Assembly: GCF_900104155.1 (NCBI RefSeq)
Contig: NZ_FMYB01000002.1
Span: 124,001-188,000 of the forward strand
Reading direction: 5' to 3'
Source of the DNA: Butyrivibrio sp. INlla16
GTDB taxonomy: Bacteria; Bacillota; Clostridia; Lachnospirales; Lachnospiraceae
Length of the DNA: 64,000 nucleotides
Shown here: positions 42,845-50,112 of the stretch, piece by piece
Layout of the letters: every line of letters begins with the position of its first letter
How positions within the stretch are numbered: position 1 is the first letter of the stretch
The notes under the pieces: model-generated
Database searches by the model: none
What the model was told of the DNA's origin: nothing
What the model saw: the letters and a program-made list of their open reading frames with translations, nothing else
Translations under genes and position numbers: made by a program

Positions 42845-43201
42845 TTAATCCTTCGCCTTATCAATGATTTCCCTAATCTCATCAAGCTCCTTTTTTGAGA
42901 GCTTCTGACGAGAAGTGAAAGCTGCAAGAAAAGCAGGTAAGGATCCCCCAAATGTTTCCTCTACAAACTCCTCGCTCTTTCTCGTATAAAATTCTTCCTG
43001 TGAGATTTTGGATGAGACAACTCCATCCTCATTTTGAAATAAACCCTTCTCGCAGAGTTTCTTAAGAACTGTGTAGGTGGTAGATTTCTTCCACCCGAAT
43101 TCATCGGTGCAAAGCTTTACAAGCTCTCCCGAACCAACAGGCTCCTTCTCCCATATAAGCCTGGCAAACTGCATCTGAACTTCCCCTAATTCAACTGCCA
43201 T
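42845..43201 (-). CDS. BlaI/MecI-family transcriptional repressor
   Basis: 118 residues, winged helix: LGEVQMQFARLIWEKEPVGS, KSTTYTVLKKLCEKGLFQN, and a dimerisation tail with KKELDEIREIIDKA. Intact, with RBS GGAGGTAAAT. In this family the paired M56 protease cleaves the repressor on antibiotic or envelope stress; here the sensor is a stump (42260-42745), so the repressor may be locked on or respond to another protease. Its promoter and twin operators are at 43215-43271. Confidence 0.9.
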   Translation of the reverse strand: MAVELGEVQMQFARLIWEKEPVGSGELVKLCTDEFGWKKSTTYTVLKKLCEKGLFQNEDGVVSSKISQEEFYTRKSEEFVEETFGGSLPAFLAAFTSRQKLSKKELDEIREIIDKAKD

Positions 43202-43214
43202 ATTTACCTCCTTG

Positions 43215-43260
43215 GTCTATTCTGTGTAGACTTCATATTCTGAGTTTACTCTGAATAGAC
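43215..43260 (-). promoter_or_regulatory. twin BlaI-type operators
   Basis: Two 17-bp dyads: GTCTA-TTCTGTG-TAGAC (43215-43231) and GTTTA-CTCTGAA-TAGAC (43244-43260), centres 29 bases apart. They also form the ends of a larger perfect inverted repeat CTTGGTCTATTC/GAATAGACCAAG (43211-43222 with 43253-43264). The second dyad covers the -10 box. This matches the paired-operator layout known for bla and mec repressors. Confidence 0.8.
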
Positions 43261-43271
43261 CAAGTTGTCAA
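43243..43271 (-). promoter_or_regulatory. promoter of the BlaI-type gene
   Basis: On the minus strand TTGACA (43266-43271), 17-base spacer, TAAACT (43243-43248), overlapped by the operator dyads. Confidence 0.8.
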
Positions 43272-43285
43272 CCTTTATTCTCTAT

Positions 43286-43387
43286 GGTACCTTGAAACAT
43301 GGCAGTTACATATTATCAAGGTAATGAAAGTGACGGATATTACCTTGAAATCTAGAGAAAGTCAGGAATCAAGGTAATCACACGCTA
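43286..43387. repeat. four alternating TCAAGGTAAT / ATTACCTTGA words
   Basis: Words at 43288-43295 (TACCTTGA), 43315-43325 (ATCAAGGTAAT), 43339-43348 (ATTACCTTGA) and 43378-43387 (ATCAAGGTAA and T). They alternate in orientation. The middle two make a perfect 10-bp stem with a 13-base loop. Non-coding, between the BlaI promoter and the synthetase gene. Function unknown; candidate operator cluster or remnant of a hairpin repeat. Confidence 0.6.
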
Positions 43388-43478
43388 AAATTGCTTTATT
43401 TTATCGGGGGATAATACAGAACTGATTTTGTCGGGCTAACACCCAACCTCAAATTATGCTAATATATATGAGTAGAGG

Positions 43479-43511
43479 CAAAGACGCTTTTCAAAAGATT
43501 GGCGGTCTTTG
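43479..43511 (+). promoter_or_regulatory. attenuator-like hairpin upstream of the RelA/SpoT-domain gene
   Basis: CAAAGAC/GTCTTTG stem (43479-43485 with 43505-43511) followed by TCTTTTCTTTTT, 37 bases before the start codon. It looks like a terminator placed in a leader, so conditional read-through into the gene is possible. Confidence 0.45.
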
Positions 43512-43548
43512 TCTTTTCTTTTTGCCTTAAGAGAAAGGGGGATGAAGG

Positions 43549-44538
43549 ATGGTCACATTAAATGATTATCTGTATTCGGGGGATACGGTTTTAAAGATTT
43601 TGCAGAGATATCACAACGATCTTAAAGAGGATGCAATGAAAACCAAGAATGGCGTTGATATAATCCATTGCAATTTTCTTCTTCAGTTGACGGAGCTCCT
43701 GGAACACAATGATTTCCTGACTTCGCAGTCTCAGCGACTTCGCGAATTCTACAAATACATGTCCAATGAATATCCGTTTCTTGCTTTCGCATTTAAGGGG
43801 AGGATCAAGTCCCTGATAAGGGCAGAGGAGAAGTTCAATGGAAATATCGTTGAGCATGTCTATGATTACTATGGGAAAAATCATGCCTTTCCAAGTGTCA
43901 CGGAATTGAAGCAGGAAATGGGACCCATAAGAGATCTGATTGCATACCGCATAGTTATTTCCATGCCTGCATGTCACTTGAAGGACGGGGAAGACCGCGA
44001 TGAGATAGAACTGAAATACCTGTATAAAATTGCAAATGAGCTCCCCGGATTTCTCGAGGAGATGGGCTTTTCGGCTGAGATATACGGGATACCTGGCAAG
44101 GACCCTTCTGATATGATCACAGAAACTCTCAGGCCGTACTATAGAGATTACATTAAAAATCCCAGCCCGTACGGATATCGTTCACTTCATATAACCTTTT
44201 ATGACAACCAATCCAGATCGTATCTTGAGGTGCAGATTCGGACCAAGCAGATGGATGACTATGCGGAGATAGGTCCGGCGCACCATCTGGGATATGAAAA
44301 GAGACAGGATGAAGAGCGAAGCCGCAGGGATACTGTGCCTTCAGGAGAATGTACGTATTTTGACGAAGCATATGAGAGAGGGATGCTTTTGCAGGGGCTT
44401 GACCTTTCCAAGCTTGATGTTAACATGTTTGGCGCCGTGAACAATCAGCTTGTGAATGACGGATGCGGACTCTATCGCGGAAGATTGATTTTGCCCTATG
44501 AGCATCTTTCGAGATTCCAGAATGATATTATTGATTAA
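43549..44538 (+). CDS. RelA/SpoT-domain (p)ppGpp synthetase-like protein
   Basis: 329 residues. The synthetase domain spans about 75-250: GRIKSLIRAEEKF, IRDLIAYRIVISMP, PSPYGYRSLHITFYD and the GTP-contact LEVQIRTKQMDDYAEIGPAHH. There is no HD hydrolase, TGS or ACT domain, so it belongs with small alarmone synthetases or their relatives, although it has a longer N-terminal helical region and a C-terminal tail than typical. RBS GGGGGATGAAGG. It stands alone between the hairpin leader and the TPP riboswitch. Activity is inferred from the motifs. Confidence 0.82.
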   Translation: MVTLNDYLYSGDTVLKILQRYHNDLKEDAMKTKNGVDIIHCNFLLQLTELLEHNDFLTSQSQRLREFYKYMSNEYPFLAFAFKGRIKSLIRAEEKFNGNIVEHVYDYYGKNHAFPSVTELKQEMGPIRDLIAYRIVISMPACHLKDGEDRDEIELKYLYKIANELPGFLEEMGFSAEIYGIPGKDPSDMITETLRPYYRDYIKNPSPYGYRSLHITFYDNQSRSYLEVQIRTKQMDDYAEIGPAHHLGYEKRQDEERSRRDTVPSGECTYFDEAYERGMLLQGLDLSKLDVNMFGAVNNQLVNDGCGLYRGRLILPYEHLSRFQNDIID

Positions 44539-44591
44539 AAACTATTGCGCGTAATTGAATTTTGTTGTATAAAAAATAGGAAAAATTAAAC

Positions 44592-44731
44592 AGACGGGAG
44601 CTTGTAGTACAGGCTGAGAGGAAGGTGTGACTTTCGACCGAGAACCTGATTTGGATAATGCCAACGTAGGGATGCCTGATATTATGGGAAGAACGTATGC
44701 GGAAGCAATCTGAACGGTTGCTTCCTTTTTT
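44592..44731 (+). promoter_or_regulatory. TPP riboswitch with terminator
   Basis: The thi-box core is present in order: GACGGGAGC, CTGAGAGGAAG, ACCGAGAACCTGAT, GGATAATGCCAACGTAGGGA (to about 44672). The expression platform is the hairpin at 44701-44731. Thiamine pyrophosphate binding is expected to favour termination and shut off thiW-thiM-thiE-thiD. Confidence 0.95.
44701..44731 (+). terminator. riboswitch-controlled terminator
   Basis: 10-bp stem with one G-T pair, GGAAGCAATC (44701-44710 with 44716-44725), 5-base loop, TTTTTT. Located between the aptamer and thiW. Confidence 0.9.
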
Positions 44732-44817
44732 GTTGGAAAAATGGGCACCGTTTTCCGGTTTGTGGTTGAATGCCGTGGGGAGTCTCTTTGCAAGCCGTCT
44801 GGGATAGGAGATGAGGT

Positions 44818-45378
44818 ATGAAAAAAAGTAACTATTTGTTGAGGCTGGTTATGCTGGCCATGTTTGTGGCGCTCGGAGTTGTGATATCACCGATTCTGAG
44901 AGTTGAGGGAATGTGCCCGATGGCGCACCTTATCAACATAACCTGTGCGGTCTTCATGGGACCGGCTTACGCGCTTCTCTGTGCACTTTTAATCGGCATC
45001 ATCAGGATGGCGATTATGGGAATTCCGCCCCTTGCTCTGACCGGAGCTGTTTTCGGGGCAACACTTTCAGGAGTTTTTTACAAATTATCAAAAGGGAAAA
45101 TCTTCGCAGCGGTCCTTGGGGAGATCATCGGAACAGGCCTTATCGGCTCTGTTGTATCCTACCCTGTTATGACTTATCTCTGGGGGAAAGAGGGCCTGAC
45201 CTGGTTTTTTTACGTTCCGAGCTTTATCTGCGGAACCCTTATTGGGGGAAGCATCGCATTTTTGCTGCTTCTAAGACTTAAGGCTACGGGTATGCTTTCA
45301 AAGATTCAGAACAGTCTTAAGGATGTTGAGGCAACTGAAAAAAACAGCGAAAGTAATACAAAAAGAAAGGCGTCATAA
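44818..45378 (+). CDS. thiW: energy-coupling factor transporter substrate component ThiW
   Basis: 186-residue membrane protein with five to six helices, starting LLRLVMLAMFVALGVVISPI and with MCPMAHLINITCAVFMGPAY, characteristic of ThiW. It is thought to bind the thiazole precursor of thiamine and to use the shared ECF motor, which is not in the window. First gene after the TPP riboswitch; the stop is directly followed by the thiM ATG. Confidence 0.9.
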   Translation: MKKSNYLLRLVMLAMFVALGVVISPILRVEGMCPMAHLINITCAVFMGPAYALLCALLIGIIRMAIMGIPPLALTGAVFGATLSGVFYKLSKGKIFAAVLGEIIGTGLIGSVVSYPVMTYLWGKEGLTWFFYVPSFICGTLIGGSIAFLLLLRLKATGMLSKIQNSLKDVEATEKNSESNTKRKAS

Positions 45379-46233
45379 ATGTCTGAGCTAATTCACTGTA
45401 TAACAAATCCAATATCTATGATGCAATGCGCAAATGCAATTTTAGCACTTGGCGCGAAGCCGATAATGGCTGAGCATCCGTTGGAAGTCATGGAGATCAC
45501 TGAGAGCGCTTCTGCTCTTGTAATTAATCTGGGTAATATATCGGACACCAGAATGGAGTCGATGGAGATATCTTTTGAAACTGCTCTGAAGAAAAATATA
45601 CCGGTTGTGATAGATGCGGTGGGCGTAGCCTGCTCCAAGCTTCGCAGGGATTTCGTGATGAGGCTTCTAAAGATGAGGTCGAAGAAAACGGAATTGTCTT
45701 TGAGGGAAAAGGGGATCCTTTTACTTAAGGGAAACTACTCCGAGATTAAGGCGATTTTTGATGAGTCCTACAGGGGAGTTGGCGTCGATGCCGACGAAAG
45801 TCTGGGAGCTTCAGAGATAGCTGATATTGTAAGAGTGCTGGCTTTGAATCTGGGAGTGATCGTGCTCGCCAGCGGTGAGAAGGATATCGTATCAGATGTA
45901 AGTCGTACATTTTTTATAAGTAATGGGAATCCGATAATGGGGGTGATTACGGGAACGGGATGCATGCTAGGGGCTATATGCGGCGTGTTTCTGGCAAGGG
46001 ATGCGAGCATAGAAGCTGTCCTCCGCGCAGCCGGATTTTTCGGGATTGCTGGAGAAATTGCATATGAGAGAGCGGAAGCAGTTACGGAGAGGCTTACAAA
46101 TGGCAAAGCATCTGAAAGCATGGTTGGAAGCGGAAGTTTTCTTGTTGAACTTTTAAATGCAATTTCAATGATCGATGAAGAAACTGTAAAAAGTTTGCTT
46201 AGATGCGCTGAAGAAAAACATTCATCTAACTGA
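45379..46233 (+). CDS. thiM: hydroxyethylthiazole kinase
   Basis: Phosphorylates the thiazole alcohol so it can be joined by ThiE. 284 residues, ribokinase-like: HCITNPISMMQCANAILALG, PVVIDAVGVACSKLRRDF, LKGNYSEIKAI, and the active-site GVITGTGCMLGA. Starts immediately after thiW with no gap. A somewhat longer middle (KMRSKKTELSLREKG) is unremarkable. With ThiW it forms a thiazole uptake and salvage pair. Confidence 0.94.
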   Translation: MSELIHCITNPISMMQCANAILALGAKPIMAEHPLEVMEITESASALVINLGNISDTRMESMEISFETALKKNIPVVIDAVGVACSKLRRDFVMRLLKMRSKKTELSLREKGILLLKGNYSEIKAIFDESYRGVGVDADESLGASEIADIVRVLALNLGVIVLASGEKDIVSDVSRTFFISNGNPIMGVITGTGCMLGAICGVFLARDASIEAVLRAAGFFGIAGEIAYERAEAVTERLTNGKASESMVGSGSFLVELLNAISMIDEETVKSLLRCAEEKHSSN

Positions 46234-46278
46234 ATTCGTTTTTCATAAAACATAGAAAGGATTAGTCCGGTCATAGGA

Positions 46279-46941
46279 TTGGATAGTACAAGACAGATGG
46301 GAAGAATAGACAGAGAACAGCTAAAGCTCTACCTGGTGACCGACAGCACCGGAATGGATGAGGAGACGTTTCTTCGAAAGACGGAGGCAGCCATACGGGG
46401 CGGCGCCACGATTGTCCAGATCAGGGAAAAGGAAAAGAGCACCCGTGAATACATGGAGCTTGCGGGTAAGGTTCATGAGATTACGGCAAGGTACAAGGTG
46501 CCGCTGATTGTGGACGACAGGATAGATGTGGCGATGGCGATAGGAGCAGAGGGTGTACACCTAGGGCAGAGCGACATTCCGGTCAGCGTCGCAAGAAGAA
46601 TTGTGGGAGGCAAGATGATAATCGGTGCCACGACTAAGACTGTGCAGCAGGCGAAGGAAGCTTATGAAAGCGGTGCCGATTACCTTGGAGTAGGAGCAAT
46701 TTATCCTACCACAACCAAAGTGAAAACAGTTCTGACCTCGGTTGATACGCTTCGAAGTATCTGCGAAGCTGTGCCAATACCCGCAAATGCCATAGGCGGC
46801 CTCAATAAGGATAATATTCAGATTCTAAAAGGTGTCCCGATAGCAGGAATATGCGTCGTGTCTGCAATCATGAAGGCAGAAGATCCTGAAAAGGCAGCAG
46901 AAGAATTGGGCTCAGCTTTTGAAGAACTGGGGGACTTATGA
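46279..46941 (+). CDS. thiE: thiamine phosphate synthase
   Basis: Joins HMP-pyrophosphate and thiazole phosphate. About 220 residues, TIM barrel: [85 protein letters not shown]. The start is uncertain: TTG at 46279 or ATG at 46297 are both without a good binding site; the ATG gives the more usual N-terminal length. It overlaps thiD by four bases. Confidence 0.93.
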   Translation: MDSTRQMGRIDREQLKLYLVTDSTGMDEETFLRKTEAAIRGGATIVQIREKEKSTREYMELAGKVHEITARYKVPLIVDDRIDVAMAIGAEGVHLGQSDIPVSVARRIVGGKMIIGATTKTVQQAKEAYESGADYLGVGAIYPTTTKVKTVLTSVDTLRSICEAVPIPANAIGGLNKDNIQILKGVPIAGICVVSAIMKAEDPEKAAEELGSAFEELGDL

Positions 46942-47837
46942 AAAAGAAGACGGTTTTAACAATTGCCGGAAGTGATTCGTCCGGGGGAGCCGGAATCCAG
47001 GCGGACATCAAGACTATTGAAGCGCACGGCGTTTTCGCAATGAGTGTGATAACCGCACTCACAGCGCAAAACACTATGGGCATCACCGAAGTTCTGCCGG
47101 TTCCGAAGGACTTCATCTATAAGCAACTGGAGGCGGCCCTTGAGGATATCAGGCCTGACGCGGTAAAGATAGGTATGCTTCCGAATAAAGAAGCAATGGA
47201 GGCGGTGGTGCTTGCTATTGATAAATACGACCTTAAAAATGTGGTTATTGATCCGGTGCTTAGCTCAACCTCCGGAACTGAGCTTTCAAGAAAAGATGCT
47301 ACCGAATACATGATGAAAGAACTATTTTCACGAAGCATTCTGGTTACACCCAATATACCGGAGGCAGAGATACTGTGCGGGATAGAGATTTCTTCCGAGC
47401 AGGATATGGAAGTTGCCGCAAAGACTCTTGGAGATGCTTGCGGGTGTAACGTGTTATTAAAAGGCGGACACAGTACTTTTGAAGAGCACGGAGTGACAGC
47501 AGATCTGCTGTATATGGCAAATGTGGAAAATACTGATGCGGAAGCTTATAAAGTCAAGGGTGAAGATGCCGGTAGAGCTACTGATGAAAATGTTTACATA
47601 GACGATGATATCAGATGGATTTCCGGCACAAGAATAGACAACCCCAACACTCATGGAACAGGCTGCACTCTATCAAGTGCAATTGCCGCTAATCTTGCTA
47701 AAGGGCATGACCTTGAAAGTGCGGTACGATCGGCTAAAGAGTATATCAAAAAGTGCATATCCGCTGATCTCGACCTTGGTCACGGCCGCGGTCCCCTCTG
47801 GCATTATTGCGGGGAAGATTGTGGTTTTTGGTCGTAG
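46938..47837 (+). CDS. thiD: hydroxymethylpyrimidine/phosphomethylpyrimidine kinase
   Basis: Two-step phosphorylation of HMP. 299 residues, ribokinase-like: [51 protein letters not shown], and [21 protein letters not shown] linker of about 25 residues ([18 protein letters not shown]) before the last motif makes it longer than most. Overlaps thiE by ATGA. Its stop codon lies inside the first unit of the tandem repeats that begin the thiD-thiC gap. Confidence 0.93.
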   Translation: MKKKTVLTIAGSDSSGGAGIQADIKTIEAHGVFAMSVITALTAQNTMGITEVLPVPKDFIYKQLEAALEDIRPDAVKIGMLPNKEAMEAVVLAIDKYDLKNVVIDPVLSSTSGTELSRKDATEYMMKELFSRSILVTPNIPEAEILCGIEISSEQDMEVAAKTLGDACGCNVLLKGGHSTFEEHGVTADLLYMANVENTDAEAYKVKGEDAGRATDENVYIDDDIRWISGTRIDNPNTHGTGCTLSSAIAANLAKGHDLESAVRSAKEYIKKCISADLDLGHGRGPLWHYCGEDCGFWS

Positions 47838-47905
47838 TTAGGATTGTAGTAAGGCATTGTAGCTTGGATTGTGGTTAGGGATTGTAGTTAAAATCGTGGT
47901 TAGGG
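47832..47905 (+). repeat. degenerate tandem repeat, 12-13 bp units
   Basis: Six consecutive units related to TTGTAGTTAGGA: starts at 47832, 47844, 47857, 47869, 47882 and 47894. The first overlaps the thiD stop codon. Directly followed by the hairpin array. Confidence 0.7.
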
Positions 47906-47913
47906 TGCAGGAA

Positions 47914-48154
47914 CAACAAATCAAGATGATATGTAGGAATTTGTTGCAGCTAAAAAAGAGAGGGACAACAAATATAAAATGATTATGGGGATTTGTTGCA
48001 CAAGAAAAATGAAAAGACAACAAATGAGGAAATTACACCAGTACTTGTTGTTTTGGATAAATCTCAATGCAACAAATGTAGATGAAAACTAAGGTTTTGT
48101 TGTTGCTGAAAAATAAAAATACAACAAATACATAAGAACAAAAGAAATTTGTTG
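47914..48154. repeat. hairpin array A: five units with exact 52-bp period
   Basis: CAACAAAT begins at 47914, 47966, 48018, 48070 and 48122, and its inverse ATTTGTTG (twice with one change) begins at 47939, 47991, 48043, 48095 and 48147; every step is exactly 52 bases. Each unit is 8-base arm, 17-base loop, 8-base arm, 19-base linker. Loops and linkers vary but are purine rich, with linkers tending to GAAAAATAAAAA. No reading frame with a binding site covers it. It occupies the gap between thiD and thiC. Compare array B at 63778. Confidence 0.9.
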
Positions 48155-48215
48155 TAGTGACCTAAAACTACTCAAACCGGAAAGACAAAAGACGAAATAC
48201 CAAAAGATGTAAACA

Positions 48216-48248
48216 CAATAAATACAGATGAATAGTGTAGATTTATTG
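48216..48248. repeat. outlying unit of array A with changed stem word
   Basis: CAATAAAT (48216-48223), 17-base loop, ATTTATTG (48241-48248): the same 8-17-8 geometry as array A, but both arms carry the matching change CAACAAAT to CAATAAAT. It starts 94 bases after unit 5 and 54 bases before the thiC start. Confidence 0.7.
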
Positions 48249-48301
48249 TTCGTCGCTTTATTATTCATCAATACAAACATAATTTGAAGGAGAAGACATA
48301 A

Positions 48302-49606
48302 GTGAGAAATTACACAACACAGATGGAAGCAGCAAGAAAAGGGATCATCACTCCCGAGATGGAGAAGGTTGCAAAGGACGAGTACAGAACGCCCGAAGAA
48401 ATCAGAGAACTTGTGGCAAAAGGGCAGGTTGCGATCTGCGCTAACAAAAATCACAAGTGCCTTGATGCAAAGGGGGTGGGCTCGATGCTGAAGACCAAGA
48501 TCAACGTGAATCTCGGAGTTTCAAGGGATTGTAAGGACTACGATATTGAGATGGAAAAAGTGATGGCGGCGGTCAACATGGGAGCGGATGCCATTATGGA
48601 TTTGTCTTCACATGGGAATACCCAGCCCTTCAGGAAGAAGCTTGTGGAAGAGTGTCCTGTCATGCTGGGAACTGTGCCTGTTTACGACAGCGTCATCCAC
48701 TATCAGAGGGATCTTTCTGAACTCACTGCGAAGGACTTCATCGATGTAGTAAGACTTCATGCCGAAGATGGCGTTGATTTTGTGACACTCCACTGCGGAA
48801 TTACAAGGAAGACTATCGACCAGATCAAGAAGCACAAGAGAAAAATGAACATAGTATCAAGAGGCGGCTCGCTTGTGTTTGCCTGGATGAGCATGACCGG
48901 AGAGGAGAATCCCTTTTATGAATACTACGACGAAATCCTTGATATCTGCAGAGAGTATGATGTGACAATATCCCTCGGTGATGCCTGCAGACCGGGATGC
49001 CTTGCGGATGCCAGTGATGTATGCCAGATTGAGGAACTGGTGAGACTTGGAGAACTTACGAAAAGAGCTTGGGAGAAGGATGTGCAAGTTATGGTTGAAG
49101 GCCCCGGACACATGCCTATGGACCAGATAGAGGCCAATATGAAAATGCAGCAGACTATCTGTATGGGAGCACCTTTCTATGTTCTTGGCCCCCTTGTCAC
49201 GGACATCGCACCCGGTTACGATCACATAACTTCAGCTATAGGCGGAGCTATCGCAGGCGCGGCAGGTGCAGCTTTCCTCTGCTACGTTACTCCCGCAGAA
49301 CACCTTGCACTTCCTAATGTAGATGATGTTAAGCAGGGAATTATTGCTTCAAGAATAGCTGCTCACGCAGCGGATATAGCTAAGAAAATACCGCATGCCA
49401 TGGATATTGATAACAAGATGGCCGATGCACGAAAAGAGTTCGATTGGGATGGCCAGTGGGAGTGCGCAATTGACCCTGAAACTGCAAAATCCATACGTGA
49501 GGATAGGGCTCCCGAATTTGATGATACCTGTTCTATGTGCGGGAAATTCTGCGCAGTTAGAAGCATGAATAAGGCACTTGCAGGAGAACATATAGATATT
49601 CTGTAA
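48302..49606 (+). CDS. thiC: phosphomethylpyrimidine synthase
   Basis: Radical SAM-type enzyme that makes HMP phosphate from aminoimidazole ribotide. 434 residues, the short ThiC class found in clostridia. Motifs: [59 protein letters not shown], and the C-terminal cluster [14 protein letters not shown] start at 48302 with GAAGGAG upstream. There is no TPP riboswitch directly before it; it is either on the thiW transcript across the 464-base repeat region or has a promoter that was not recognised. Confidence 0.95.
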   Translation: MRNYTTQMEAARKGIITPEMEKVAKDEYRTPEEIRELVAKGQVAICANKNHKCLDAKGVGSMLKTKINVNLGVSRDCKDYDIEMEKVMAAVNMGADAIMDLSSHGNTQPFRKKLVEECPVMLGTVPVYDSVIHYQRDLSELTAKDFIDVVRLHAEDGVDFVTLHCGITRKTIDQIKKHKRKMNIVSRGGSLVFAWMSMTGEENPFYEYYDEILDICREYDVTISLGDACRPGCLADASDVCQIEELVRLGELTKRAWEKDVQVMVEGPGHMPMDQIEANMKMQQTICMGAPFYVLGPLVTDIAPGYDHITSAIGGAIAGAAGAAFLCYVTPAEHLALPNVDDVKQGIIASRIAAHAADIAKKIPHAMDIDNKMADARKEFDWDGQWECAIDPETAKSIREDRAPEFDDTCSMCGKFCAVRSMNKALAGEHIDIL

Positions 49607-49649
49607 GTAATCTACACAACAAAAAGCAATCATAATTCCGTGATACAGT

Positions 49650-49678
49650 TTGACATAAGAAAGAAACGGAAATATAAT
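49650..49678 (+). promoter_or_regulatory. consensus sigma-A promoter of the zinc-type importer unit
   Basis: TTGACA (49650-49655), 17-base spacer, TATAAT (49673-49678), a perfect consensus. The word CAGTTTGA flanks it as a direct repeat (49646-49653 and 49679-49686), one copy over the -35 and one just after the -10, which suggests tight regulation by an unknown factor. Confidence 0.85.
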
Positions 49679-49710
49679 CAGTTTGATTTAAGCAATGGCT
49701 AACAAGAAAT

Positions 49711-50046
49711 TTGGAATCGATTATAAAAATGCTGCAAAATAAGAATCAGAAAAACCGTATACGGAATCTGATAGTCGCATACTTTGCGTTTGCGATGCTT
49801 TTTGTTGTGCTTTTTTCAGCGGTGTTTGTATCCGTTGAGACTTTCCATAACTGTGACGGAGACAGCTGCCCTGTCTGTGCGCTGCTGCAGCAGTGTGAAA
49901 ATAATCTGAATCAGCTCGGAGATGGCAGCGCTAATCTTTACGCAGCTTTTTTGGCTGTAATCCTTTTTGTAGCTATTCTTGAATTAAAAGACAATGTCCT
50001 GGTGTATTCAACACCTGTAAGTTCCATGGTTCGAATGAACGATTAA
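49711..50046 (+). CDS. small membrane protein with HNCDGDSCPVC motif, zinc operon accessory
   Basis: 111 residues: two hydrophobic segments (LIVAYFAFAMLFVVLFSAVF and LYAAFLAVILFVAILEL) around a short outside loop with HNCDGDSCPVCALLQQC, a plausible metal site. It lies at the head of the zinc-type ABC transporter unit, 26 bases after the probable transcription start, so a role in metal handling is inferred. The start is uncertain: TTG 49711 or ATG 49729. A 15-codon frame (49695-49742) that overlaps both could be a leader peptide. Family not recognised by name. Confidence 0.7.
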   Translation: MESIIKMLQNKNQKNRIRNLIVAYFAFAMLFVVLFSAVFVSVETFHNCDGDSCPVCALLQQCENNLNQLGDGSANLYAAFLAVILFVAILELKDNVLVYSTPVSSMVRMND

Positions 50047-50112
50047 ATAGTCTGTCCCACTATAATTCTGTAATTTTTCAACATAATAAAAGTGAATAGA
50101 GAGGACATTACT

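Noticed and set aside
44592-44817. Short antisense frame over the TPP riboswitch
   Set aside because: The region is fully explained by the aptamer and terminator.
47914-48154. CRISPR array
   Set aside because: The constant parts are only 8 bases, alternate in orientation, and no cas gene is near. Period 52 alone is not evidence of CRISPR.
48089-48454. Minus-strand open frame of 121 codons across the array and thiC start
   Set aside because: It crosses the repeat array and the antisense of thiC, and has no convincing start signal.
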